From contig JAJVHV010000019.1 in assembly GCA_022072445.1 (NCBI GenBank), positions 62,001 to 126,000 of the forward strand: 64,000 nt of DNA. Direction: 5' to 3'. The notes under the pieces were generated by a model. That model was not told the origin of the DNA, ran no database searches, and saw nothing but the letters and a program-made list of their open reading frames with translations. The stretch's first letter is position 1. Every line of letters begins with the position of its first letter. A program made the position numbers and the translations under genes. Source of the DNA: Phycisphaerae bacterium. Lineage in GTDB: Bacteria > Planctomycetota > Phycisphaerae > UBA1845 > Fen-1342. Below, one piece after another: positions 38,601 to 48,700 of this stretch.

Positions 38601-41193
38601 TCGTCAGCTTGTTGGCCCAGCTCAGCCAGCCGCTGTTCTGCCCGTCGCCGAAGTCCCAGTAGTACTGCTGAATGGTGCTGTTGCCGTCCGGGTCGGTCGA
38701 GAGGCTGGCGTCAAACGTCACCGCCACGCCGCGATCAACCGACTTATCGGCGCCGGCGTTCGCCACTGGCGCGTGGTTGCCCTGGCACGGATCGGTCGGC
38801 GTGATCGTGGCGACACAGGCGTCCGTCGCCGTGGCGCTGCAATTATCCGTCACCGTCAGCGTGACAGTGTACGTGCCGGCCGTGGCCCAACTGTGCGTCA
38901 CGATTTTCCCGGTCTTGGTGACGCCGCCGCCAAAGTTCCACGAATACGTCTGAATCGTGCCGTCCGAGTCAGTCGACGCGCTGGCATCGAACGTCAGCAC
39001 GTCGCCGGTCTCCGCGCTCTGATCCGGACCGGCACTCGCCGTCGGCGCGTGATTTCCCTCGCACGGATCGCCGCTGCTCACCGTCACGACGCACGTGTCG
39101 AACGACGACCACATGCCGCACGAGTCCTTCACGCGCAGCTTGACCTGGTACGTGCCCGTCGCAATAAACGTATGCGAAGCGGTGGCTCCGCCGCCGGTGC
39201 CGCCATCGCCGAACGTCCACTCGTACACCTGTATCGTTCCGTCTGGGTCGCTCGACGCACGGCCGTCAAAGGCGACGCTTTGCCCGACGATTGCGGACTG
39301 GTCGGCGCCGGCATTAGCCGTCGGAGCCTGGTTGCCCAGGCACGGATCGCTGACCACGATCGCCAGCAGGTCGTAAGACGACCAGGCCTCGCAATTATCG
39401 CGGACGCGCAGCGCGACGGTGTAAAGTCCCGGTTCGGCATAAACGTGCGTCGGCGTGCGGCCCTCGCCCATCGTGTCGTCGCCAAAATACCACTCGTACG
39501 CGACGATCGAGCCGTCGGCGTCGCTCGACGCGCCGCCGTCGAAGTTGACCGTCACACCCGGATCGACCGTCTGGTCGGCGCCGGCGCTGGCCGTTGGCGG
39601 CTGGTTGTTCGTACACCCGCCGCCCCCCACCACGATCGTCGCATGGTCGGCGCCCGACTGGGCGCCGCACGCGTCTTTCACCCACAGCTTCGCCGTCAGC
39701 GTCCCGGCGTTCGAATACGTGTGCGTCACCGTCGGCGTCGTGATCCAGCCCGACGCCTGCCCGTCGCCGAAATTCCACCAAAATTTCGCAATCGTGTCAT
39801 TCCCGTTCGGATCGGTCGAACCACTGGCGTCGAGCAGCAGCGGCTGACCGGTCGCGACCGTGCGGTCCGGGCCGGCGTTCGCCGCTGGCGGCTGATTGTT
39901 CGCGCAGGGGTTGTCGGACACGGTCACGACCAGCGTGTCGTCATCCCACCGCGCGCAGTCATCCATCACCTTCAGCGTGACCGTGAACGAACCCGCGGCG
40001 GCGTACACGTGGGTCGGCGCCGTGCCGTAGCTACGGCCCGAGTCGCCGAAATCCCACTCATAGACGCGGATCGTGCCGTCGGCATCGGTCGATCCGCCGC
40101 CGTTGAACTGCGCCGTCTGCCCGACGCCGATGAACAGGTCGGCACCGGCCGCGGCGGTCGGGGCCTGGTTGTTCAGGCACGGATCGCCTTCGGCGACCGT
40201 CACCGCGACGAGATCGGGCGCGGAGCGCGCGCCGCAATCGTCATGAACCACCAGTTCAACCTGGTACGTGCCCTGATGGCCGAAACGATGCGTCACATTC
40301 TTGCCCGTGGCGCCCGATCCGTCGCCGAAGCTCCACACGTACGAGCGAATCTCGCCATCGCTGTCCTGCGACGCCGATCCGTCAAATGCCACGTCCGTGT
40401 CAGCCAGGACCGAGCGATCGGCGCCGGCCTCCGCGGTCGGCGGCGTGTTATTGGCACACGCCTCCGTTTGCCGCACGTTGACGACGATCTCGTCCGGTGC
40501 CGAATACGCCTGACAGTTATCCACCACGCGCAGCGACACGACGTACGTCCCCGCCGCCGGATAAACGCGCGAAACCTCCGACTCGTGCGCGGGCGTCCCG
40601 TCCTCGAAAACCCACGCAAAACCGACAATCTGCCCGTCCGGATCGCGCGAACCGGCGGCGCTGAACTGCACCACCTCACCCGCGTCGATGGTCACGTCCG
40701 CGCCAGCGTGCGCGACCGGGCGCTGGTTGTTGATGCACGGATCGCTGTATGGCTGCACGGTGATGACGGCCGCGTCCGAAATCGACTGCGCGCCGCAGTT
40801 ATCCTTCACCCAGACGCGGGCCACGTACGTGCCCGGAGCTGCGTAGATATGAGGAACGGTCAGCTCGCGCTGCCAGCCCGTCCAGTTGCCGTCGCCAAAA
40901 TTCCACCACGCGCTGACCACGCGCCCGTCAAAGTCGCGCGAAAACGAACCGTTCAAATAAACCTTCTGCCCGACCGTTCCAGAAAGATCCGGACCTGCGC
41001 TCGGAATCGGCGGCGCATTGCGGCCGCAATCGCCGTCGTTATCGCGCAGCTTCTGCGGGCCGTCGCCAAAAAGCAGGTCGATCAACGTCGAGCCGTCGTC
41101 GGAATCCTGCGCACGGACGGGCGCTGCGAACGCGCATACAACGAGGATGATCGCGAACGCGCTGCGGAGTCGCGCAAGATGTGCGTCGAGCAT
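35614..41193 (-). CDS. Giant secreted PKD-repeat protein with C-terminal LVIVD-like propeller
   Basis: This 1,859-residue protein starts at ATG 41193, where the signal peptide begins (MLDAHLARLRSAFAIILVVC); an earlier open frame is rejected. A short acidic linker is followed by fifteen PKD domains. Each opens with NxxPxAxAGxD (for example NQRPVAHAGAD) and has the WNFGDG-type centre (WNFGGG in some) and the VTLTVTD-type last strand. A sixteenth, divergent PKD-like domain is at about 1,400-1,500. The C-terminal part (about 1,520-1,859) has LVIVD-type repeats (VSHLTDNLSAIDISN, VVGTLAVSAG), a predicted beta-propeller. No dockerin tag is seen. It is likely a surface or matrix protein. Adjacent repeats have almost identical DNA. 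Confidence 0.88.
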   Translation of the reverse strand: MLDAHLARLRSAFAIILVVCAFAAPVRAQDSDDGSTLIDLLFGDGPQKLRDNDGDCGRNAPPIPSAGPDLSGTVGQKVYLNGSFSRDFDGRVVSAWWNFGDGNWTGWQRELTVPHIYAAPGTYVARVWVKDNCGAQSISDAAVITVQPYSDPCINNQRPVAHAGADVTIDAGEVVQFSAAGSRDPDGQIVGFAWVFEDGTPAHESEVSRVYPAAGTYVVSLRVVDNCQAYSAPDEIVVNVRQTEACANNTPPTAEAGADRSVLADTDVAFDGSASQDSDGEIRSYVWSFGDGSGATGKNVTHRFGHQGTYQVELVVHDDCGARSAPDLVAVTVAEGDPCLNNQAPTAAAGADLFIGVGQTAQFNGGGSTDADGTIRVYEWDFGDSGRSYGTAPTHVYAAAGSFTVTLKVMDDCARWDDDTLVVTVSDNPCANNQPPAANAGPDRTVATGQPLLLDASGSTDPNGNDTIAKFWWNFGDGQASGWITTPTVTHTYSNAGTLTAKLWVKDACGAQSGADHATIVVGGGGCTNNQPPTASAGADQTVDPGVTVNFDGGASSDADGSIVAYEWYFGDDTMGEGRTPTHVYAEPGLYTVALRVRDNCEAWSSYDLLAIVVSDPCLGNQAPTANAGADQSAIVGQSVAFDGRASSDPDGTIQVYEWTFGDGGTGGGATASHTFIATGTYQVKLRVKDSCGMWSSFDTCVVTVSSGDPCEGNHAPTASAGPDQSAETGDVLTFDASASTDSDGTIQTYSWNFGGGVTKTGKIVTHSWATAGTYTVTLTVTDNCSATATDACVATITPTDPCQGNHAPVANAGADKSVDRGVAVTFDASLSTDPDGNSTIQQYYWDFGDGQNSGWLSWANKLTTHTYAADGSYTAKLKVKDACVESAFDSAAVTVNHCIGNVPPVANAGTDKSGDTGQTLTFDGGASTDSDGTIQTYSWNFGGGVTKTGKVVTHSWSADGTYNVTLTVTDECGGSGNDTVVVNVNHCLNNTAPVANAGADQSGDTGQTLTFDGGASTDSDGTIQTYSWNFGGGVTKTGKVVTHSWSADGTYNVTLTVTDECGGSSSPDTVVATINHCAGNVAPVANAGADQSGETGQTLTFDASGSTDSDGTIQTYSWDFGGGVTKTGKVVTNSWSSSGSKSATLTVTDECGGSDTDTVVAIINAPPVANAGADQSGGIGQVLTFDASGSSDPDGTIQDYTWVFTGSTQSGSTQVGKIVTQSWSAAGSFTATLTVTDDRGSSRTDVAVVTITSDPCSTNHPPVAEAGPDKSGTPGVAVNFDGSGSTDPDGNSTISKYWWNYGDGQSSGWLTTPTASHAYASPGTYTLKLWVKDTCNAQSAADTATVTIGDPCASNQPPTANAGADQSGVPNQTLTFDGGGSSDPDGTIQSYSWDFGGGNTKTGKTVTNSWSSAGTYNVTLTVTDACGATHADAMVATIQASNLKADFKVYERTSVNPDVWAEVGLTANNPVEFGVEVKFDASLSQGAAFYEWELAQGVSRWGQPVFYRYTSDGQFAVKLTVYDAGGVNSATVTKTVHVKRFMTFLNSLPFANLAASDLAIEGNIAWVSHLTDNLSAIDISNVTNPALLSQSNVPAAWAIASANGNLLLASADGLRIYRAQAPNPPLLSVFDTASSDGQVVFDVDTTGRTAFVAAGPAGLKVLSIVNPAAPQVVGTLAVSAGNAARMIKYANGRVYLVEYPSNCIRIVDVSGYDLWTPTWRSLSAAGSIDVGTDIQQFAISPANIVAVDAAASCNLYDASNALNIVLESSFDLAALFGGWNSSGMTFASDSRLYVASGPIWGGPPRIARFDVLDPTNPSLVEWVQSDTMSGINLAPVIRAGTLIIGNTNHRIATIDLLD
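38042..38457 (-). repeat. Recently duplicated PKD module, 267-bp period
   Basis: Bases 38042-38190 and 38309-38457 are almost identical (one change seen), 267 bp (89 codons) apart, inside the PKD gene. Neighbouring modules are more diverged, so a recent in-frame duplication or gene conversion is indicated. Confidence 0.85.
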
Positions 41194-42283
41194 GATTCCG
41201 TTCAGAAAGTTGTCGCCGGTTGAAATGACCGACGTATTTGCGTTAACGGTATCGGACCGGCGCGTGAACCCGGATCGCATCGCTCCTCTCCCCTCCGGCG
41301 AACGCCTGAGGGGCCGATCCGACAATAGCGTATCGGACTGCGATCCTGCAAGGCGCCCGGCCAGATTTTACCGGTTGTCGTACCCTGCTTGCCCCCCAAG
41401 TCCGCATCCGGCGACCGGACCCTGCGGAACTGGACGGTACGACAGTGTTAGTTTAGGAAAAGTTGCGCGGCCCGGCGCTCGGGTCCGCGAACATGTCCAC
41501 GTTATCGACATTGCGGGTCGCGGTGTCGTAATCCAGGTTATCGGCGCTGGCGGCCGTTGCTCGACGGTTCGAGCGGGCGCCCGTCGCAGGACAGCTTTTC
41601 TTCAGAGAGAATCATCGGGAGCCCGTTGGTGTTCGGCTGTGCCGGCAGGTGGATGATGCACACGATTATGGAAGTAGGCGCGGTGCGCGGAGTTGCGGGT
41701 CGTGTCGCGTTGCCGGTGCTGGTTGGCGGGCAGGGCTTTTCACGGCTGAGCGGTCTTGGTAAGATGCGGTCGGTCGTGCGCGTGCGCGTGCGAGCGGAAT
41801 TGCGAAAATCGCGACCGTGACCGCTTGCATCGCTTGACGCGATCGGTTAAGATTCGCATCACGGAAGCGGTAACGGACTACCGCCGCTCCTTGGGTCTGT
41901 CGGGTGAAGTGGCCGGCCTGAAGGAGAACGCGGGCCTGATTCGCGCGATATGTGACGGACCACGTTTGGCGGTCGCGGCGTCGAGATTGGCGACGATGCG
42001 TGTGCTCGCTCAAAGGTTGGGTCGGCTCGACAATTCTGGCGATATGCGGGTTTACGAGCCATCGATACACCTTGTCAGAGGGTCAGAGTGGAATTGCGGA
42101 TTGCAGAAAGGAGGAGGAGTATGTAGGCTGTCACGTGCCGTGGAGGTCGTGAACAAACAGGGGTAATCCAAACGGCCCCTTTCGGTGGTTGCGACGCGGC
42201 ACGTAGGAGGCTTCGAAGAGAAGTCGGGGGCTCCGAGTGGAGTTCCAGGATCTTGGTGTTCTAACACGTTTGGAGGGTTAGAA
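41194..42283. other. Gene-free divergent region of 1.09 kb
   Basis: It separates the divergent PKD gene and the 42284 secreted protein gene. Short ORFs on both strands (for example 41756-42166) lack a convincing ribosome site, codon pattern or known motif. No tRNA, riboswitch or IS feature is recognised. GC content appears lower than in the neighbours. A long 5' leader or a decayed gene is possible. Confidence 0.55.
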
Positions 42284-43558
42284 ATGCTTAGAAATCTGTT
42301 GGCAGGGAGCATCTCCCTCGTTCTGGCGGCTGCTGTTCCGTCCCTGGCGCTCGCGCAAGGTGAGGATGACAATCGCGGCAACTTCGCGAAAAAGGGCAGC
42401 CTTCTGTTTGTCCCCAACGTCGAACTGAACTGGGATGCGAGCACGGGCGAGATCGTCCGCGACACGTTCATCCAGCTCACGAACGACGGCCCGTCGACCG
42501 TGAAAGTCCGCCTGTGGATGATCAACGGCGACCGCCCGGTGTGCGACGGCTCCGAGCCCGGCTGCAACAGCCGCGACTTCGTGGGCACGCTCACCCCTGA
42601 GCAGCCGGCTTACTGGGCTGCCTCGACCGGTTCGCCGGGTCTGGGTGTTCCGCAGAGCAGCGTCGGCCGTTTCGACGAGCTCGATCCGGATGGCCGCATC
42701 GATCCGAATGGTTCGGGTCGCCTGGTCCTCCGCGGCGCGATGATCATCTACGCCGTTGACACCGCCGAGAAGCCGATTCGTTACAACCGCCTGTCGGCGA
42801 GCGTGACGCTGATCGACTACGCCAACGCCAGCGCGTACGAGTACAACGCGACGGCGTTCCAGTCCGAGGCCGTCAATGAAGGCGAGCACACGGACGTCAA
42901 CTACGACGGCGAGATGGATCTGGACGGCACCGAGTATGACTACGCCCCTGGCAAGCTGCTGCTCGAGTTCTACGCTGACTCGACGGCGGCCGCCGACAAC
43001 ACCGCGCTGAGCGGTGCGCAGTCGGCCGTCACGGTCAAGGTCAACACGCAACTGATTCTGTTCCCGGTCGACAACGACACCCGCGACAACGTGGAAGAGC
43101 CGTATCACACCGTCACGGTCGCGGACTACGTCCTGCACGATCAGAACGAGAATCGCCGTTCGTTCACGTCGAACCACTGCGTGGCCTGCTATGACAATCG
43201 CTTCCTGTCGGCCATTCACCCCATCTTCACGCGGTTCTTCCTGCAGCATGACAAGGGCAAGGCCCGCATCGATACCAAGGCCAACTCGTCGGCTTGCGGC
43301 GACGTCGACTGCGACGGCGGGACTGACCTGTCGGTCAACACGGCCCTGCTGGGCGTGTCGGTGAAGGTGCTGACGTTCGTCGACAACGGCGGTATCGCCG
43401 AAGCCGGTTCCTCGCTGGTCGGTCAGGAGACCGAGGCCGGCTGGGTCCGCTTCGAGATTCCGGACGGCGGCGGCGAAATCATTGACGGCAAGACGATTCA
43501 GGGCACGATCAACGGCACCACCAACCTGGGTGGCGGCCGCAAGCTCGGTGGCAAGTAA
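42284..43558 (+). CDS. Secreted protein sharing two modules with the giant DUF11 protein
   Basis: This 424-residue exported protein starts at ATG 42284, with TGGAGGG nine bases upstream. The signal peptide (MLRNLLAGSISLVLAAAVPS) ends near ALAQ. Module A (about residues 36-265, opening KGSLLFVPNVELNW, with TPEQPAYWAASTG) and module B (about 280-390, YVLHDQNENRRSF, KGKARIDTKANSSACG, LVGQETEAG) are both recognisable in the C-terminus of the protein at 27412, but there B precedes A. No enzyme motif is visible. A strong ribosome site and strong terminator suggest an abundant product. It ends in a short Gly/Thr-rich tail, with no dockerin tag. Function unknown; a surface structural protein is the best guess. 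Confidence 0.82.
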   Translation: MLRNLLAGSISLVLAAAVPSLALAQGEDDNRGNFAKKGSLLFVPNVELNWDASTGEIVRDTFIQLTNDGPSTVKVRLWMINGDRPVCDGSEPGCNSRDFVGTLTPEQPAYWAASTGSPGLGVPQSSVGRFDELDPDGRIDPNGSGRLVLRGAMIIYAVDTAEKPIRYNRLSASVTLIDYANASAYEYNATAFQSEAVNEGEHTDVNYDGEMDLDGTEYDYAPGKLLLEFYADSTAAADNTALSGAQSAVTVKVNTQLILFPVDNDTRDNVEEPYHTVTVADYVLHDQNENRRSFTSNHCVACYDNRFLSAIHPIFTRFFLQHDKGKARIDTKANSSACGDVDCDGGTDLSVNTALLGVSVKVLTFVDNGGIAEAGSSLVGQETEAGWVRFEIPDGGGEIIDGKTIQGTINGTTNLGGGRKLGGK

Positions 43559-43614
43559 TTTGCTCCCGGAGTTGATCACCTGATGTGACTCAACTCAGTG
43601 CAGACTGAACCAAG

Positions 43615-43652
43615 CGGGGCGGGCAGGTTAATCCTGTCCGCCCCGACTTTTT
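43615..43652 (+). terminator. Rho-independent terminator of the 42284 gene
   Basis: CGGGGCGGGCAGG (43615-43627) pairs with CCTGTCCGCCCCG (43633-43645), a 13-bp stem with one G-T wobble and loop TTAAT, followed by ACTTTTTG. It lies 57 bp after the stop. Confidence 0.95.
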
Positions 43653-43691
43653 GTCGGACTCCGGCGGCGCCGCAGCCGCCGCGCGACGCAC

Positions 43692-44927
43692 TCACCCGCC
43701 GAGCAGGTCGACGAATCCCTCGATGTCGAATCCGGTCACAAAGCCATCGTCGTTGATATCCACGTTGTAGACCCCGCAGGCTTGCCGATAGGTGGTGGCG
43801 TACTTGTCTGGATCGGTCAGGGCCAGAACGAACGCCTCGATGTCGAAGCCGTCGACCGCGCCGTCGCAGTTGGCGTCGCCCTTGAGCACGTGAGTCCGCA
43901 GAATCTCGAGCGCGTCGATGTCGGCGTAGCCCGCGAGCAGAAAGCCGAGGTCCTCGCGCTCCACCAGACGCGTGACGCAGATTCCGCCGCCGCCGCGGTA
44001 GACCATGAAGACGTCGGCGGCGTGGCCGTCAAGCGCGAAGCGATACGGGCTGCCGGCCGTGGTCAGCGAGGGACTGCCGGCCTTCAGGCTGAGCAGGACA
44101 GCGTCGCCGACGCTCCAGAGGCCGTTGTTGTCGGCATCGAAAACCACCAGACCATCAACTTCGTCGAAGCTGCTGAGCAGGCCAAGATCGATGCGCGTGG
44201 CGTAGACCGGCGGGAAGTCGCCGGCGGTGGGGGCTTGCGTGCCGGCGGGCAGATAGAAGATGAACCCGCCGTAACTCGTGCGGCTGTCCTCGGTGACGGA
44301 GAAGTAGATGGCGCGATCGAGCTTGTCATCGTTGTCGGCGTCGAAGGTCTGAAAATCGAGCGCGTCGAGATTGTCGAGGTCGTCGGGATCGTCGCCGCCG
44401 AAGGCCACGTCGTCGGCGAGCGTCGGGACCAGGTCGAGCGACTTCTGGCCGCGGTAGAGGTCGTTGCCGATGGTGCCGTCGTCGCCGTGCGGCCCGCAAG
44501 GCGGCATGGGGTGGTAGCAGCCGGCGCTGATGAAGAGGTCGGCGGGCTGCTGGTGCAGGATGTGCTGCTCACCGACGCTCCAGCCGGCGTCGTCGTCGCC
44601 GGGGCGGACGCTGAAGACGATCTTGAACGCCTCCGTCGGACCGACCCCGATGGAACCGTGGTTGCTGCTGATGGCGTCGATGTCGATCGGCGCGAATGGG
44701 CCGCGAAACAGCGAGCCAGGCATGTTCACCGTTGGTCCGTCGCCCGCGGCGATGTCCTCCCCCGGAGAGGTCGGGTTGATCATCAGCAGGTCGTCGGAGC
44801 GATGGACGTCGGCGACGTAGGTGTCGACCGTCGGGGAGGTGCGGTCGAGCGAATAGGTCTGCGCCGCCGCGGCACCCGTCACGGCAAGAATTCCACAAAC
44901 GGCCGAGAGCTTTGAACGCGCGTACAT
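43692..44927 (-). CDS. Secreted protein of unknown fold with C-terminal dockerin-like tag
   Basis: This 411-residue exported protein starts at ATG 44927, with AGGAG seven bases upstream. The signal peptide ends near AAAAQ at residue 23. Most of the body (about 25-345) is Asp/Gly-rich beta-type sequence with no recognised family. Local patterns such as FDADNDDKLDRAIYFS and VFDADNNGLWSVGDAV may bind calcium. The last 62 residues are GDANCDGAVDGFDIEAF and VDINDDGFVTGFDIEGF, ending LLGG. The tag repeats are more diverged from the consensus than in the other four tagged proteins. It is likely exported to the surface; the ligand is unknown. Confidence 0.78.
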   Translation of the reverse strand: MYARSKLSAVCGILAVTGAAAAQTYSLDRTSPTVDTYVADVHRSDDLLMINPTSPGEDIAAGDGPTVNMPGSLFRGPFAPIDIDAISSNHGSIGVGPTEAFKIVFSVRPGDDDAGWSVGEQHILHQQPADLFISAGCYHPMPPCGPHGDDGTIGNDLYRGQKSLDLVPTLADDVAFGGDDPDDLDNLDALDFQTFDADNDDKLDRAIYFSVTEDSRTSYGGFIFYLPAGTQAPTAGDFPPVYATRIDLGLLSSFDEVDGLVVFDADNNGLWSVGDAVLLSLKAGSPSLTTAGSPYRFALDGHAADVFMVYRGGGGICVTRLVEREDLGFLLAGYADIDALEILRTHVLKGDANCDGAVDGFDIEAFVLALTDPDKYATTYRQACGVYNVDINDDGFVTGFDIEGFVDLLGG

Positions 44928-45071
44928 GATCTGTCTCCTGAATTCGTTTTCAGCGGCCGAGCAGGGCTGTCGCGTCCGCACGGACGAGCGGGCCCGCTTG
45001 CCGCCGCTGCTGGTGAACGCGAGAATGCGGCGCGGAACGGATCAGAAATCCATCTCCCAGCGTGGTGCGGT

Positions 45072-45668
45072 GTGAAGGGCGATGCGCCAGCGGATGTGAC
45101 GCAGTTGCTGATCGCGCTGAGCGACGGCGCCGCCGACGCCATGGAGCAGCTCGTGCCGCTGGTGTACGACGAGCTGCGCGGCCTGGCGCAGCGTGTGCTG
45201 CGGAACGAGCGGCCCGACCGCACGCTCGGGGCCACGGCGCTGGTGAACGAAGCCTACCTGCGCCTCATCGATCAGAAACGCGTCCGCTGGCAGCACCGCG
45301 CCCACTTTCTGGCCGTCGCCGCACGGCTCATGCGCCGCATCCTGGTCGATCATGCCCGTGCCCGGCGGACCGCGAAGCGCGGCGGCGGGCAAGCCCGCGT
45401 GCCGCTCGACGACGCGGTGGTGGTCGCGGAGCAGCAATCGGGCGACCTGCTGGCGCTTGACGAAGCCATGACGCGCCTGGCGGCACTCGATCCGCCCCAG
45501 GCCCGCGTCGTCGAGCTGCGGTTCTTCGGCGGGTTGACCGTTGAGGAGACGGCCGAAGTCGTTGGCACGTCGCCGGCGACGGTGAAGCGCGAATGGACGC
45601 TGGCCAAGGCCTGGCTGAGGCGCGAAGTGGAACAGGCCGACACGTCCGGCGGGACGAGCCAGGGGTAG
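45072..45668 (+). CDS. ECF-like RNA polymerase sigma factor (TIGR02999 type), second copy
   Basis: This 198-residue protein is closely similar in plan to the sigma factor at 16537. Region 2 has LVPLVYDELRGLAQRVLR and ALVNEAYLRLI, followed by RAHFLAVAARLMRRILVDHA and then the region 4 HTH VVELRFFGGLTVEETAEVVG. The start is GTG 45072, the first possible codon; no good ribosome site is seen. The kinase-TPR gene follows 86 bp downstream on the same strand. Here the sigma gene precedes the kinase, the opposite of the 16537-19714 pair. The likely promoter targets are unknown. Confidence 0.9.
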   Translation: MKGDAPADVTQLLIALSDGAADAMEQLVPLVYDELRGLAQRVLRNERPDRTLGATALVNEAYLRLIDQKRVRWQHRAHFLAVAARLMRRILVDHARARRTAKRGGGQARVPLDDAVVVAEQQSGDLLALDEAMTRLAALDPPQARVVELRFFGGLTVEETAEVVGTSPATVKREWTLAKAWLRREVEQADTSGGTSQG

Positions 45669-45754
45669 GACCTGGAGGGCGACGCGGGTGAGAATCCGCG
45701 AGGATTTTCTGAGCCGGGTGTGGCGGCGCCGACGCGTATGGAGTCGGTGAAGCG

Positions 45755-48700
45755 ATGGACTCCGAACGCTGGCTGCGAGTCAAGGACCTGTTTCACGCCG
45801 CCCTGAGCTGCGAGCCGCAGTCGCGCGGCGCGTATCTGTTGAGCGCCTGCGGCGACGACATGGCGCTGCGCCGCGAGGTAGAATCACTTCTGGGCTCGCA
45901 CGAGCGTGCGTCGAGCTTCATCGAGCTGACGGCGGCGGAGGAGGGGAACCGTGGCGCGGCTTGGGAGGGGCGACGGGCGTCGGCGGCGCTGATCGGCCGG
46001 CGGCTGGGGCCGTACCGTCTGACAGATGAACTGGGTACGGGCGGGATGGGGGTGGTGTATCGCGCGGTCCGGGCCGACGAGGCCTACCAGCAGGCGGTAG
46101 CCGTCAAGATCATTCGCGAAGCCGGTGGTGTGCACGCCGCCGGGCTGAGCGAGGCGCTGCGGCGGCGATTCCGCGTCGAGCGGCAACTGCTGGCGGACCT
46201 GGATCATCCGAGCATCGTGCGGCTGCTCGATGGCGGGACGACCGACGACGGCGTCACGTACCTGGTGATGGAGTGCATCGCCGGGACGCCGATCGACCGC
46301 TACTGCGAGTCGCGGGATTTGTCGCTCCGGGCGCGGGTGGAGCTGTTCTGCAAGGTTTGTGACGCGGTGCATTACGCGCATCAGCACCTGGTCGTGCATC
46401 GCGACCTGAAGCCGGGCAACATTCTGGTGACCGACGAGGGCGTTCCGAAACTGCTGGATTTCGGCATTGCCAAGCTGGTGGAGCCGTCGGCGGTGTCGGA
46501 GGAAGCGACGACGTCGCCGCTGCTGATGACGCCGGCCTACGCCAGCCCGGAGCAGTTTCAGAGCCGGGCGGTCACGACCGCCAGCGATGTTTATGCGCTT
46601 TGTGTGGTTCTGTACGAGCTGCTGTGCGGCCGGCGGCCGTATTCGCTGGAAGGGTTGGCGATTCACGAGGCGGCTCGCGTCATCTGCGAGGAGACGCCTG
46701 TTCCGCCCAGCGCCGCGCGGGCCGGCGAGCCGGGCGCGCCGCTACGCCGCACGCAGCTCGTCGGAGACCTCGACGCGATCGTGATGAAAGGGCTGGCCAA
46801 GGAACCGCGGCGGCGCTACGCGTCGGCCGAGCAACTGGCCGACGATCTGCGGCGGTATCTGGACGGCCGGCCGGTCCTGGCGCGGCCCGACACGCTGCTG
46901 TACCGTGGCGCGAAATTCGTCCGACGACACCGGCTTGCCACGGCCGCCGTTCTGCTGGCGATGCTGGGGATCGCGGGCGGCAGCGCGGCGGCGCTGTGGC
47001 AGGCGCAGCAGGCCCGCGCGGCGCGTGACGCGGCGGAAGAGTCGCGCCGCCTCGCCGAGAAAAAGACGGAGACCGCCGAGCGTATCAGCACGTTCCTGCA
47101 GGACATCCTGGGGGCCGCGACGCCGGGCTTTGCGCGCGGCAGAGACACGGCGGTGCTGAGCGACCTGCTCGAGCAGACCAACCGGAAGATCGACACGCAA
47201 TTGGCGGATCAGCCCGAGGTGGCGGCAGCGGTTCATGATGTCATCGGCCGCACGTACCAGAGCCTGGGCAAGCTCGACACGGCCGAACGGCACCTGCGCG
47301 CCGCGCTCGAGCTGCGCCGCCAACGGCTTGGCGACGATCACGCCGATACGGTCACGAGCGTGACGCACTTGACGAAGCTGATGTTCGCGCGCGGCGACCT
47401 GAAGGGCGCCGAGCCGCTCGTGCGTGAGACGCTCACCCGGCAGAAGCGGCTGCTGGGCGAGGAACACGTCGACGTGGCGACGACGCTGAACAACCTGGCG
47501 TCGCTGCTGTATTCGGACGGGCAGTTGGATGAGGCGGCGGCGCTCTTTCGCGACGCGCTGGCGATGCGCGCGCGGCTGCTGGGCCGGCGTCACCGGCACG
47601 TCGCGCAGAGTCTTAACAACCTCGCGACCGTGCTGAAGGCGCAGCGCGCGTATGACGCCGCGGAGCCCATGCTGCGCGAGGCGCTGACGCTGAATCGCGA
47701 GTTGCTGGGAAACGATCATCCTGAGACCGCGCAGTCGTGCAACAACCTGGCCGCACTGTGGTGGGAGATGGGGCGGTTCGACGACGCCGAGCCGCTCTAC
47801 CGCGAAACACTCGCGCTGCGCGAGCGTTTGCTGGGCGCGCGGCACCCGGACGTGGCGGAGAGTCTCTCAAACCTGGGTGTCATGGCGCACACCCGCGGCC
47901 GCGACGCCGAGGCCGAGCCGCTGCTGCGGCGTGCCCTGGAGATTCGTCGTGAGGCGCTGGGCGCATCGCACGCGCTGGTCGCCGGCACATTGGGCAATCT
48001 CGCGTCGGTCGTGCAGGCGCAGGGACGGCTGGACGAGGCCGCCGAGCTGTTTGAGCAGGCGCTGCGCGTTCATCGCGAGCAGTTTGGCGACGCCCACGCG
48101 CTGGTGGCCAGCGACCGGCACAACCTGGGCGTGCTGGCGCAGCTGTGCGGGCGGCTCGAAGACGCCGATGCGCAGCTCACAGCGGCGCTTGAGATCCGCC
48201 GCGCGTTGTTCGGCGAGCGGCATCTCGACGTGGCGGAGAGTCTGACGGCGCTGGCGGCACTGGAGTCCGAGCGCGGCGAGGCGGACGAGGCGCGACAGCA
48301 TTACGAAGCCGCCTTGGAGATTGAGCGCGAACTGGGCGGCGGACATCCGCGGATCGCGGTCAGCCTCGCGGGGCTGGGCAAGGTGCTCATGCAGGGTGGG
48401 GAGATCGCGCCGGCCGAGGCGCGGCTGCGCGAGGCGCTAACGGTTCGCGAAGGCGCATATCCAGCGGATCACCCGGAAGTGGCCCACTCGCGGGCGCTGC
48501 TCGGCGAGTTGCTGATACTGAGCGGCCGCGCGGCGGAGGGCGAGCCACTTCTGCGCGCGGCGCTCGACGTGCTCGTGCAACGCACGCCCACGGCGTGGCC
48601 GACGGCGCGGACGCGCTCGCTGCTGGGCGCGTGCCTGGCGGCACAGCAGCGCTTCGACGAGGCCGCGCCGGCGCTGCTGGAGGCCGACGCGGCGCTCGCC

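Noticed and set aside
38596-41223. An 875-residue open frame on the plus strand
   Set aside because: It is antisense to the PKD gene and consists of repeated low-information Arg/Val/Gly sequence, reflecting the repeats on the other strand.
41756-42166. A 136-residue ORF in the long gap
   Set aside because: There is no ribosome site, no known motif and an unlikely composition; an opposing ORF covers the same bases.
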